A stretch of DNA of 64,000 nucleotides from Thalassotalea hakodatensis (GTDB lineage Bacteria > Pseudomonadota > Gammaproteobacteria > Enterobacterales > Alteromonadaceae), in contig NZ_AP027365.1 in the NCBI RefSeq assembly GCF_030295995.1, forward strand, positions 2,264,066-2,328,065. The letters run 5' to 3'. Shown in pieces: positions 55,303 to 64,000 of this stretch. A program made the translations under genes and the position numbers. The first letter of the stretch is position 1; each line of letters opens with the position of its first letter. The notes under the pieces were generated by a model. The model was not told the DNA's origin, ran no database searches, and saw nothing but the letters and a program-made list of their open reading frames with translations.

Positions 55303-55486
55303 TTAAATAGAATTAAAAGATTAATAACGAGATCAATTTATTACACATCATTTTATTGTTTAGCTGGTTTCTCAAGTGCATTTACATTTTGTGTGCTGTT
55401 TGTCGGCTAACTGAACAAAAAACAACTCAATATAGCCTTTAAGCTTTATTAACAAAGAACTAACTTATACTACTAGGAGTATTTTT

Positions 55487-57748
55487 ATGCATAGTATCAA
55501 CCGCTATGTGTCACGCTTTACTGCATTAAGTACAGCACTATCAATAGCTTTTGTTACTCAGGCGCAAGTATCAGATACGACCGCTAAAAACGAAGACATT
55601 GAAGAACAACAAATCGAACGATTAGTGATCATGGGTAGCCCCGTTGGCACCCTTGGCCTAAATAATGAATCAAGCACAGCAAGCCGACTAGGCTTAAATG
55701 CAATGGAAACACCTGCAACAATTGAAATTGTTGATGCCGAGCTAATGCGTGCGCGAGGTTATACAAAGTTATCTGATTCATTAGCAAATCTACCAGGTGT
55801 TGTAACCGGTGAGCACCCTACTTCACCATCAACATTTTCAATGCGAGGCTTTAGTCGAGGACAAATTACCGTATTGCGTGATGGATTATGGATTGGACCA
55901 AGCACAATGGTGATGCGGCCACAAAATACTTTTAACCTTGAACGTGTAGAAATACTGCGTGGCCCAGCATCCGTGTTAAATGGTATCGGTTCTGTAGCAG
56001 GAACGGTAAATGCAATAACTAAAACAGCATACGCTGGCATGAACAATGGCACAAACTTACAACTCGGGTATGGCAGCCATAATTCATATCATTTAGGTTT
56101 AGGTAGTCAAGGTGAATTAGATGAAAACCTATGGTACACCTTTGATGTAAGCCGATATGCCAGTGACGGTTACGTTGATAACACCAATTCAGAATCAAAT
56201 AATTTCACCACCAGCCTTTTATGGCAAGCAAGTGACAAACTTTCCTTGAAATTTAGTGCCGATTATTTAGAGGATGATGTAGGTAGTTATTACGGAACGC
56301 CTTTAATACCAGCAAATGATGCTAAAGATCCGTTGGGCATTATTGAAACAGGACGCGGTGAAGTACTTGATGGTGCTATGCGATACAACAATTATAATGT
56401 TGCAGACGCATACGCAAAATCTGATCAATTGTTCCTAAGGCTAGATGCCGACTATCACATACATGAAGATATGCGATTACAATATACCCTGTTTAAATTT
56501 GATGCTTCGCGCGCATGGCAAAATGCAGAAGGTTATGTTTATTGTACTGAAGTAGCCGGTACTTGTAACAATTACGGGGAGGTACAACGCTATTATGGTT
56601 ACTTTATATTAGATCATGAGCAAGACGTTTTAGGTAACCGTATTACCTTAAATGTAAATTCGACGTTTGGCGAGATAGAAAGTCGCCTGGTGACTGGCTT
56701 TGAAACCACATCATTAGACTTTGTTAGATCTCGTGGTTTTCGTAGACAAGTTGAACAAACGCCCGCAGATGCCCTTGATCCATATAGCCCACAACCTGGC
56801 GTTTATGGTCAGCGAGAGTTACGAGGTGTCAGCCCAACAGATATGACAACGCGTGCATTTTTCTTTGGTAATGCATTACAACTTACCGATAAATTAAGCC
56901 TTGTTACAGGCGCTCGCTATGAAACATTAAAACTGACAAGAGAAAACTTTAATGCTGAAGGTGAAAATGAAAACAGTGGCTTTAAACGAGATTATAACTG
57001 GATAAGTTGGCGTATTGGCAGTGTTTATAAACTCACTGATGATACCGTACTATATGGCCAATATAGCAATGCTAAAGATCCTATCAATTCAAATATTTTT
57101 TTAGTTAATAACAATCAAAACTTTGACTTAACAGACGCAACTCAATTTGAAGTTGGTCTAAAAGCCAGTTGGATGCAAGGTAAAGCAGAAACTACTCTTG
57201 CTTATTTTAACATTGAACGTGATGATATTTTTGAACGATTTGCTCTTGATAGTGTTACCAATGTTGGTGGTCGAAGTTCAAAAGGTATCGAAGCATCAAC
57301 CTCATTACTATTAAGTGACAATTGGCGACTTGGCGCGAATGCCGCCTATACAGAGGCTACCTTTGAACGTTCTGCAAATGTTGAATTATTTGCAGGGAAC
57401 ACCCCGCCTAATGTACCTGAGCTAACGGCTAATATTTATTCTAGTTACGATAACATCGCCAACTTACCAATAGAAGTTGGGGCATCAATACATTTTGTTG
57501 ATGACCGTTATGGCGACAATCCTAATACCGTTACCTTAAAAGCCTATACCTTGACCAATATTTTTGCTTCTTATAAAGGCGACAACTATCGAGTTACGGC
57601 TCGCATAGACAACCTTTTTGATAAAGCATATGCACCTTGGTCTGATGTGTTTTATTTACATCAAGACAGTCCAGGCTTTATTTATGCGAATGAATTATTA
57701 ATCGGTGCACCACGTAATGTACGTGTGATGTTTGATTACCAATTCTAA
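55487..57748 (+). CDS. TonB-dependent outer-membrane receptor (siderophore-receptor type)
   Basis: A 753-residue receptor with a signal peptide (about 1-26, ending TQA). The plug domain (about 70-185) shows 'ETPATIEIVDAELMRARGYTKLSDSLANLPGV' and 'FSMRGFSRGQITVLRDGL'. It ends in 'LERVEILRGPASVLNGIGSVAGTVNAITK'. The C-terminal 22-strand barrel ends in the usual aromatic F (VMFDYQF). By similarity of plan it belongs to the FhuA/FhuE-like ferric-siderophore group, but the upstream palindrome suggests zinc or zincophore uptake. An AGGAG site precedes the ATG. It is first in a five-gene operon. Confidence 0.9.
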   Translation: MHSINRYVSRFTALSTALSIAFVTQAQVSDTTAKNEDIEEQQIERLVIMGSPVGTLGLNNESSTASRLGLNAMETPATIEIVDAELMRARGYTKLSDSLANLPGVVTGEHPTSPSTFSMRGFSRGQITVLRDGLWIGPSTMVMRPQNTFNLERVEILRGPASVLNGIGSVAGTVNAITKTAYAGMNNGTNLQLGYGSHNSYHLGLGSQGELDENLWYTFDVSRYASDGYVDNTNSESNNFTTSLLWQASDKLSLKFSADYLEDDVGSYYGTPLIPANDAKDPLGIIETGRGEVLDGAMRYNNYNVADAYAKSDQLFLRLDADYHIHEDMRLQYTLFKFDASRAWQNAEGYVYCTEVAGTCNNYGEVQRYYGYFILDHEQDVLGNRITLNVNSTFGEIESRLVTGFETTSLDFVRSRGFRRQVEQTPADALDPYSPQPGVYGQRELRGVSPTDMTTRAFFFGNALQLTDKLSLVTGARYETLKLTRENFNAEGENENSGFKRDYNWISWRIGSVYKLTDDTVLYGQYSNAKDPINSNIFLVNNNQNFDLTDATQFEVGLKASWMQGKAETTLAYFNIERDDIFERFALDSVTNVGGRSSKGIEASTSLLLSDNWRLGANAAYTEATFERSANVELFAGNTPPNVPELTANIYSSYDNIANLPIEVGASIHFVDDRYGDNPNTVTLKAYTLTNIFASYKGDNYRVTARIDNLFDKAYAPWSDVFYLHQDSPGFIYANELLIGAPRNVRVMFDYQF

Positions 57749-57764
57749 AAGCAAAGGAATGATT

Positions 57765-59816
57765 ATGTTTAACGTCAATCATGCATTATTTTGGCTAAGT
57801 TTATCTGTTATATGTGCTACTAACATACCGTTTAATGTAAAAGCTGCTGAGCATAAAGACGAAGTTTATTCAACGACGTTTTTTGATCAGTATTCGCCTT
57901 TAACAGCATTAGATATGGTGAATCAATTACCAGGTTTTACGTTAATTGAAACCGACGATGATATACGAGGCTTTACTACAGGTGCTGGTAATGTATTGAT
58001 TGATGGTCGACGCCCAACCACTAAATCAGGTGGAATAAACGAAACTCTTTCACGTATTTCCGCTGCACAAGTCGCGTACATAGAAATTTTACGCGGTGCA
58101 TCTGGTTCCTCAGACGCCGCAGGTCAAGCCGTTGTTGCCAATGTAGTAAAATTGAAGCAAGGCGCAGCTAAGCATTGGAAACTTGCCTTTGAAAAAACAG
58201 GTAACGGTGAGCTTTCACCAAGTACTGAATGGGTTTTATCTAACCACATAAAGGGATGGGACAGCGCGTTTAAGTTTAATGCCATCAGTCAAAAATCACC
58301 TAGAGATGCTAACATTTCAACTTATGGTCCCACAATGGAGCTGCTCAGCTATCAGCAGGAAACCCGGCCCAGTACGCTAAACGATATTTTTATTTCAGGA
58401 GATAGCAAAAAACAATTCAATCAACATACTTTTAGTATCAACGCGAGAGTTGGTTGGAGCCAGTTTGTTACCGATACCGAGCGTTTAAGCTATACACAGC
58501 CGCAACAAAATCAAATCATTAATCGATATCAAAATGATCGTGATAGCCAATTTTATACGGGCGAATTAGGTCTAGAATGGCAAAAAATCCTTGCCCCACA
58601 CTGGCAGTGGCGAATTTTAAACATTAACAACGTGCAGAATTGGTTTGTTAATTCATTTTCATTCGACAAGCCACCTAATGAAGATATTAAAAACGCCACC
58701 CGTTTACGATTTGATGAACATAGATCTGAACATGTTTTACGTAATGTATTTAGTAGAACGGGTGGAGAACAAGGCATGCTAAAACAGCAGGAATATGGGC
58801 TAGAAGTCGCCTTCAGTACTTTAGAAAGTTGGTTGACACTTGAACGACAAGATTTATTAACGCCGCAGTTAACGAATAAACGTTATTCACAGGCGAAAGA
58901 AATACGAGGTGAAGCCTTTGCTAACCTTAACTGGCAATGGCAAAAATTAGTATTAGATACCGGTATTGCTGCAGAATACTCTCAACTTAACGTGACTGGC
59001 GATAATAGCGATGAACAATCATTATTCTTTTTCAAACCCTCACTTGCGCTCGCTTATAACAGCGATAAAAATCGCCAATATCGAATTAGTCTGCGTCGTT
59101 CAGTAGGTCAACTTGATTTTAGTGATTTTGCTGCCAGTGCTGATTTAGTTAACGATCGTGAAATTTCAGGTAATCCCCGCCTACGCCCAGAAACAAAAAC
59201 AAAAGCCACTCTAGCTTTCGATCAACGATTTGCTGAAAAAGGCGCATTCTCAATAGCACTGTATTATGAATGGCGACAACATGTATTAGAGCACATAATT
59301 TTACCTTCAGGGGACTACGCACTTGGCAATGCAGGTAAAGCAGAAGTTAAAGGTATCACATCCTCTTTAAATTTACCGCTACATCAATGGGTCAAAGGAG
59401 CACAAATAGCATTTCAAGCAAATTTTATTGACTCAACCTTTATTGATCCCGTGACTAACCGTAACCGCCAGTTAACAGAATTAACCACCCCTGACATTAC
59501 GGTAGATTTTAGACAAGACATAAATCAACACCATATTTTTTGGGGGATCAGCTATCAAGACTACCAACGTCGTAAAGAATTTTATGTGAATGAATATAGC
59601 CATTTTCACACATACGGGCGATGGCATGTATATGTTGAAGGGATAGTCTTTAACGACTTAAAAATACGAGTTGATATCAGCAATATAGGTGATGACGAAA
59701 CGAAATGGCAACGAAAATTATATCACCCCTCTCGTCACGATGCCCTACAACAATTACAAGTGACACAACGTCATCGAGATCCCACCGTTAACATTAGCTT
59801 TAGTCAAACATTTTAA
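57765..59816 (+). CDS. Second TonB-dependent receptor-like outer-membrane protein
   Basis: With the ATG at 57765 (AAGGA six bases ahead) the protein has 684 residues and a signal peptide of about 26 (MFNVNHALFWLSLSVICATN...VKAA). The plug-like N-terminal region has 'ALDMVNQLPGFTLIE', 'GAGNVLIDGRRPTTKSGGI' and 'VAYIEILRGASGSSDAAGQA'. The remainder is a long beta-barrel ending NISFSQTF. It differs strongly from the first receptor and lacks the siderophore-receptor signatures. It may be a second receptor or partner barrel for the same substrate. It starts 16 bases after the first receptor. Confidence 0.82.
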   Translation: MFNVNHALFWLSLSVICATNIPFNVKAAEHKDEVYSTTFFDQYSPLTALDMVNQLPGFTLIETDDDIRGFTTGAGNVLIDGRRPTTKSGGINETLSRISAAQVAYIEILRGASGSSDAAGQAVVANVVKLKQGAAKHWKLAFEKTGNGELSPSTEWVLSNHIKGWDSAFKFNAISQKSPRDANISTYGPTMELLSYQQETRPSTLNDIFISGDSKKQFNQHTFSINARVGWSQFVTDTERLSYTQPQQNQIINRYQNDRDSQFYTGELGLEWQKILAPHWQWRILNINNVQNWFVNSFSFDKPPNEDIKNATRLRFDEHRSEHVLRNVFSRTGGEQGMLKQQEYGLEVAFSTLESWLTLERQDLLTPQLTNKRYSQAKEIRGEAFANLNWQWQKLVLDTGIAAEYSQLNVTGDNSDEQSLFFFKPSLALAYNSDKNRQYRISLRRSVGQLDFSDFAASADLVNDREISGNPRLRPETKTKATLAFDQRFAEKGAFSIALYYEWRQHVLEHIILPSGDYALGNAGKAEVKGITSSLNLPLHQWVKGAQIAFQANFIDSTFIDPVTNRNRQLTELTTPDITVDFRQDINQHHIFWGISYQDYQRRKEFYVNEYSHFHTYGRWHVYVEGIVFNDLKIRVDISNIGDDETKWQRKLYHPSRHDALQQLQVTQRHRDPTVNISFSQTF

Positions 59817-59831
59817 TTCAAGGATAACCCT

Positions 59832-60566
59832 ATGTTACGCATCGAAGAATTAACGAAAGCATTTAATGACAATTATGCTTTGCAACAACTTTCATTAAAC
59901 ATTGAACCAGGTGAAATATATTGCCTACTTGGTAGTAATGGTGCCGGTAAAAGTACAACACTCAACCTGTTACTTGGTTTTTTAAAAGCAGACAGCGGAC
60001 ACATCTATATTGATGAAAAACTTGTGGATGTAAATCAAAAACATTCACTTGCTACAGCGAGAGATAAAATTGCGTATATCCCAGAACAAGTAAATTTATA
60101 TCCGCAGTTTAATGCCATGGAGAATCTAGCATATTTAGCGAATTTAGGTGGCATTAAACCCGCCTACGAGCAATTTGAGCAAGCATTAACACAAACAGGC
60201 CTTGCTAAAAATATGTGGCATAAGCCGCTAAAAGATTATTCAAAAGGTATGCGACAAAAAGTCGGTATCGCATTTGCTATTTTACGCCAAGCAAAGCTAT
60301 TACTGTTAGACGAACCAACCTCTGGGCTTGATCCAAGTGCTACACAAGAGTTTATTCATATAATAGATAATCTTGCACAACAAGGTGCTGCAGTATTAAT
60401 GGTTACTCATGATCTTGAGTGTAGCACTACATTAGGAGATAAGTTTGCCATCCTAAAGGAAGGAGAAGTCATAGAGCAGTTTAGTCAAAAAGACCTTGCT
60501 AGCGTCCCGCTTCATCAACGCTACCAACAATCCATTTATCCTCAACCCATTAATTTAAGTGCATAG
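59832..60566 (+). CDS. ABC transporter ATP-binding protein (ABC-2 type)
   Basis: A 244-residue ATPase. Walker A is GSNGAGKST (34-42). A signature loop variant reads DYSKGMRQKVGIAF, and Walker B is LLLLDEPTSGLDP with H-loop 'LMVTHDLE'. It resembles NosF- and CcmA-like ATPases that pair with ABC-2 membrane proteins. It lies 15 bases after the second receptor and 11 before the first permease, so the five genes form one transcript. Confidence 0.92.
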   Translation: MLRIEELTKAFNDNYALQQLSLNIEPGEIYCLLGSNGAGKSTTLNLLLGFLKADSGHIYIDEKLVDVNQKHSLATARDKIAYIPEQVNLYPQFNAMENLAYLANLGGIKPAYEQFEQALTQTGLAKNMWHKPLKDYSKGMRQKVGIAFAILRQAKLLLLDEPTSGLDPSATQEFIHIIDNLAQQGAAVLMVTHDLECSTTLGDKFAILKEGEVIEQFSQKDLASVPLHQRYQQSIYPQPINLSA

Positions 60567-60577
60567 CAGGTGAAACG

Positions 60578-62014
60578 ATGAAACAAATTCGCGCTATTTT
60601 TATCCATGAGTGGCAACAAAAACGTCGTAGTGATCTGCTGATTTTATTGTTTATCACGATGCAAATTTTATTATTAATTGCCTTACTAACCGCCTGGGGA
60701 CAATTTAAACATACGCTAAATCAACAACAAAGTGCTCAAACCATCGTTGAACAGCAATGGCAACAGCAACCTGAACGTCACCCACACCGCGTTGCTCATT
60801 TTGGACATTTTACCTTCCGACCACCAAGTTCATTAAGCTTTTTTGATAATGGCGTTAACCATTTTGTTGGTAATGCCATATACATAGAAGCCCATAAACA
60901 AAACAGTGCTAATTTTGCCAATATTCAAGACAGTGATGTGCTATTAAGGTTCTCTGAGTTATCTGTCGCTAATATTTTATTATTATGTTGGCCCTTATTG
61001 CTGATAGCACTTGCCTATAACAGCATGGTGACTGAACGAGAAACTGGCACATTACGTCAGCTTCTATCGATGAATATACCTCTGACACGCTTACTCATTG
61101 GTAAAGGATTAGCTTACTTTGTTGTATCTATTTTATTTATCTTTCCCACTTTTATCTGTACATTTGGTTTGATTACGTTTAGTGGTCTTGGCTCTAATGT
61201 CGATACATTATTGCGTATTTTAACATTGTTCGTGCTATATCTGGCGTATTGTGGTTTTTGGATAGGGCTAATTTTAGTCATTTCTAGTGTGGTAAAGTAC
61301 TCCTCACAAGCACTTAATATTTTGATCGCCATTTGGTTTTTATTAACCATTATAAGCCCGCGATTATTAGCGGATATTGCAGGTGAAAGCTACCCTCAAC
61401 TTAACCGTAATGCGTTTAACCAACAAATTAAACAAGCCATAAATCAAGTAGGTGATAGCCATAATCCAGACGATCCACACTTTAACGATTTCAAAACAAA
61501 AGTATTAGCACAATATGGTGTAAACCATATAGAAGAATTGCCCGTTAATTATAGAGCACTAGTTATTCAAGAAGGCGAACGTATTAGTTCTGAAATTTAT
61601 ACGCGATTGTATCAGCAGCAAGTTGAACAATTACGTAAGCAACAATCGATGCTCGCTAACTGGTATTGGATCAATCCTTATTTATTAGTACGTGATATAT
61701 CAATGGCACTATCTGCTACTGATGTATGGCACTTTTATGACTTTGAACAGCAAACAGAAGCACATCGCTTTGCTAGAATTTCAAAACTCAATAAAATACA
61801 TGCTGAACATATCGAACGTGAACATGATAGTTCATCAAAAGCTGATTCAACTCACTGGCAAGACTTTGAACGCTTTGAATATCAAGTACCGTCACTCTCT
61901 TTCTCATTAGCACCATTTAAGCAAGTTTGGTTTATGCCATTAATATGCTTTTTTCTCATTGGTGGTTTGTTATTTAGCAAAATCTTACGTAGGAGTATTT
62001 ATGCATTGGCTTAA
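60578..62014 (+). CDS. ABC-2 type permease with DUF3526 features (first)
   Basis: A 478-residue inner-membrane protein with an N-terminal helix (about 20-40) and a first outside loop. Five or six helices from about 130 to 265 follow ('LLLCWPLLLIALAYNSMVTERETGTLRQLL'), then a second large loop and a C-terminal helix near 455-470. The first loop holds four histidines (68, 70, 74 and 77) in RHPHRVAHFGH, which may bind metal, though an H-F-G-type motif is common in DUF3526 proteins. It probably forms the channel together with the second permease and the ATPase. Confidence 0.85.
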   Translation: MKQIRAIFIHEWQQKRRSDLLILLFITMQILLLIALLTAWGQFKHTLNQQQSAQTIVEQQWQQQPERHPHRVAHFGHFTFRPPSSLSFFDNGVNHFVGNAIYIEAHKQNSANFANIQDSDVLLRFSELSVANILLLCWPLLLIALAYNSMVTERETGTLRQLLSMNIPLTRLLIGKGLAYFVVSILFIFPTFICTFGLITFSGLGSNVDTLLRILTLFVLYLAYCGFWIGLILVISSVVKYSSQALNILIAIWFLLTIISPRLLADIAGESYPQLNRNAFNQQIKQAINQVGDSHNPDDPHFNDFKTKVLAQYGVNHIEELPVNYRALVIQEGERISSEIYTRLYQQQVEQLRKQQSMLANWYWINPYLLVRDISMALSATDVWHFYDFEQQTEAHRFARISKLNKIHAEHIEREHDSSSKADSTHWQDFERFEYQVPSLSFSLAPFKQVWFMPLICFFLIGGLLFSKILRRSIYALA

Positions 62015-63356
62015 ATTTGAAATTAAACTCTTATTATCTAGCGTTGTCACAAGAATGACACTTTTGTTAGTGATCACATGTGCGTTATTCGCGATTAAAT
62101 TCGGTGATAATGCATTACAACAGCAAAAACAAGCGCAGGCCCAAAGCCAGGCAAAATTTGAACAAACACTGACGCAATATCAAAAACAAACGTCACCCCC
62201 AACTGCCGGTCATTTAGGTTATTACTTATTTGGAGCAACACAGTGGCAGTTATCACCTTGGTCAGCTTTATTTATAGGTCAAAGTCAAACCGCCTATGCT
62301 GATATGCCGGTAAGAGCGTTAGCATTACAAGGACAGATTTATACGCAAGAAATGTTGAACCCAAACCAACAAAAAGCGGGTCGTTTAGATTTAGGTTTTG
62401 TGTTCATATATTTAATGCCTTTATTACTGGGAGCGTTAGCGGTAACAACATTAAGTGATGAACGACAAGCAAACCGGTGGCGAATACTTAATTCCTTAGT
62501 TCAAGCAGGTACAGGATTAATCTGGCGGCGATTAATACTTTGCGGTTTGTTGGTATTAGGGCTCAGTTATAGCTTACTCGTATTAGCCGTGATTTGGTTA
62601 AACCTTAATATCAGTGAAATTTTCTGGTGGTTAATTTGCGCGCTAGCCTTGTATCTTTGTTTTTGGAGTTTAGTGGTTGCCCTGATCATATGTTTGGGGA
62701 AAAACTCCGTATTTAATACCTTCTCATTTGTCGCTATTTGGTTAGCGATAACCATATTACTGCCAGCAAGTATACAATTGTATTTAAATCATCAGTATCA
62801 AGACCACCCTGCACTTGCGGCAACACTAGAACAGCGAATGATAATGAATAATGGCTGGGATGCTCCGCCACAACAAGCATTTCAACAATTTATTAAACTG
62901 TACCCACAATACCAGAACTTTGAACTTCCTGATGCAAGTGGTTCTTGGCCATGGTATTACGCACAACAACACCTTAGTGATGTGCAAGTAAATCATCAAT
63001 GGCAGCAATATCTGCAACAATCAGAAAGTAGATTCGAGACTTTAAAGGCCTTAAGTTGGTTGACGCCTAGTCTACAATTACAATTGAATGTCAATCACCT
63101 TGCTGGAAGCGACGGTGAAAGTTACTTACACTACCTTAAAAGTATTGATAACTATCATCAGGAAATTCGTGAGTATTTATATCAGCATTTATATACTGAA
63201 AATAAAATTAATCAGCACAGCTTACCCCAGTTTCCTCGTTTTAATAGCCAGCAAATACAGAGCGTGAACTGGTCAGGTTTACTCAAACTCGTCGTACTCA
63301 TTTTAGTGCTGTTAATATTCTTTGATTGGCGGCGTAAAAAATTACCTGAATATTAA
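62001..63356 (+). CDS. ABC-2 type permease with DUF3526 features (second)
   Basis: The frame opens at 61959, but the ATG at 62001 (MHWLKFEIKLL) follows an AGGAG site six bases away, so this start is chosen (451 residues). It overlaps the first permease by 14 bases. The plan repeats that of the first permease: an N-terminal helix, an outside loop, helices from about 130 to 265 ('FIYLMPLLLGALAVTTLSDERQANRWRIL'), a second loop and a terminal helix. The two are probably heterodimer partners. A bidirectional terminator follows. Confidence 0.83.
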   Translation: MHWLKFEIKLLLSSVVTRMTLLLVITCALFAIKFGDNALQQQKQAQAQSQAKFEQTLTQYQKQTSPPTAGHLGYYLFGATQWQLSPWSALFIGQSQTAYADMPVRALALQGQIYTQEMLNPNQQKAGRLDLGFVFIYLMPLLLGALAVTTLSDERQANRWRILNSLVQAGTGLIWRRLILCGLLVLGLSYSLLVLAVIWLNLNISEIFWWLICALALYLCFWSLVVALIICLGKNSVFNTFSFVAIWLAITILLPASIQLYLNHQYQDHPALAATLEQRMIMNNGWDAPPQQAFQQFIKLYPQYQNFELPDASGSWPWYYAQQHLSDVQVNHQWQQYLQQSESRFETLKALSWLTPSLQLQLNVNHLAGSDGESYLHYLKSIDNYHQEIREYLYQHLYTENKINQHSLPQFPRFNSQQIQSVNWSGLLKLVVLILVLLIFFDWRRKKLPEY

Positions 63357-63374
63357 TCCTGAAAATTCATTAAT

Positions 63375-63406
63375 AAAGGGGCTAAATGTTAACATTTAGC
63401 CCCTTT
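63375..63406. terminator. Bidirectional terminator between the ABC operon and pyrF
   Basis: A perfect 16-bp inverted repeat AAAGGGGCTAAATGTT/AACATTTAGCCCCTTT is followed by AATTTTT on the plus strand. It serves the convergent ABC operon and pyrF. Confidence 0.85.
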
Positions 63407-63412
63407 AATTTT

Positions 63413-64000
63413 TCATTTATTAACTTCGCTAATTGACGCGTTAATTGCGTTTAATACTTCTGTTGGTTGCTCTGATTTCGTGATGGGTCGCCCAATAACG
63501 AGGTAATCAACACCATCTGCCACCGCTTGTTCAGGCGTCACGATACGTTGTTGATCATCACTTGCTGCACCTTTTGGACGAATTCCAGGAGTGACCAAAG
63601 CGAAATCTTGTCCAAGCTGCTCTTTTAATAATTTAGCTTCTTGAGCCGAACAAACGACTCCATCAAGCCCTGCTTTTTTTGCAAGCTGCGCTAAAAATTG
63701 CACTTGCTCAGCAGGCGTTTTATTAATACCAAGGGTTATTAAATCATCTTGGCTCATACTGGTGAGTACCGTAACACCAATAAGTAATGGCGCTTTGTCA
63801 CCATATGGTAGTAACGCTTCTTTTGCTTTCTGCATCATGGCAAGACCACCAGAAGTGTGTACATTAACCATCCATACACCCAACTCAGCCGCTGCAGTTA
63901 CTGCCTTTGCGACCGTATTAGGAATATCATGAAATTTAAGATCTAAGAATACATCAAAGCCTTTAACTACCAATGTTTTAACAAACTCAGGTCCAAAGTA
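63413..64000 (-). CDS. pyrF: Orotidine-5'-phosphate decarboxylase, C-terminal part
   Basis: The frame runs on to the right edge, so the N-terminus is outside the window. Visible are '[19 protein letters not shown]', holding the catalytic D-K-x-x-D cluster, and '[15 protein letters not shown]'. '[18 protein letters not shown]' and 'VIGRPITKS' form the phosphate-binding end. The enzyme makes UMP from OMP, the last step of the pathway in which the window's pyrD also acts. Confidence 0.96.
   Translation of the reverse strand, partial: YFGPEFVKTLVVKGFDVFLDLKFHDIPNTVAKAVTAAAELGVWMVNVHTSGGLAMMQKAKEALLPYGDKAPLLIGVTVLTSMSQDDLITLGINKTPAEQVQFLAQLAKKAGLDGVVCSAQEAKLLKEQLGQDFALVTPGIRPKGAASDDQQRIVTPEQAVADGVDYLVIGRPITKSEQPTEVLNAINASISEVNK

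Overview
The window is about 64 kb of AT-rich chromosome from a marine gammaproteobacterium. The order Alteromonadales fits best, probably a Colwelliaceae member close to Thalassotalea or Colwellia. This rests on protein character: the 180-kDa NAD-glutamate dehydrogenase, an AcnD/PrpF methylcitrate cluster with a GntR regulator, DUF2835 behind pepN, the msrC-proQ-prc cluster, PEP-CTERM sorting, and dispersed fold-back repeats. The genus is an inference. Most genes lie on the minus strand. No rRNA, tRNA, CRISPR array or prophage was seen.

Layout. 1-1230: 3' part of an IS110-family transposase with a structured non-coding tail (candidate guide RNA), then a small fold-back repeat and two terminators. 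1289-5558: a secreted multidomain M43 protease carrying a dockerin-like domain, with a cohesin-like PEP-CTERM protein directly downstream. 5559-6513: a gene-free, repeat-rich stretch. 6514-12491: pyrD and the giant NAD-GDH. 12749-19583: a four-gene cluster (DUF1302 barrel, DUF1329, YCF48-like protein, RND transporter) with a palindromic operator upstream. 19966-29528: pepN-DUF2835, an NhaC-type antiporter, the msrC/94-aa/proQ/prc cluster and a DUF2057-SIMPL pair. 29838-36628: methylcitrate cycle genes prpR-prpB-prpC-acnD-prpF with two palindromic operators. 36797-39086: divergent acyltransferase and LytTR regulator. 39096-40325: SpmA-SpmB fusion. 40738-53257: the conserved yceD-rpmF-plsX-fabD-fabG-acpP-fabF-pabC-mltG-tmk-holB-pilZ-tatD block, lacking fabH and interrupted by an M60-like lipoprotein. 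53376-55204: maf-type pyrophosphatase and a DUF418 protein. 55487-63356: two TonB-dependent receptors, one ABC ATPase and two ABC-2 permeases behind a Zur-like palindrome. 63413-64000: partial pyrF.

How the genes work together. The fab block couples ribosomal protein L32, phospholipid and fatty-acid synthesis, murein processing and DNA replication genes, as in other gammaproteobacteria. The prp block converts propionyl-CoA to pyruvate and succinate and is probably repressed by its own GntR protein. The most interesting accessory systems are the protease/cohesin pair, the putative zinc-regulated receptor-ABC operon, the DUF1302/DUF1329/YCF48/RND envelope system, and the candidate IS110 guide RNA.
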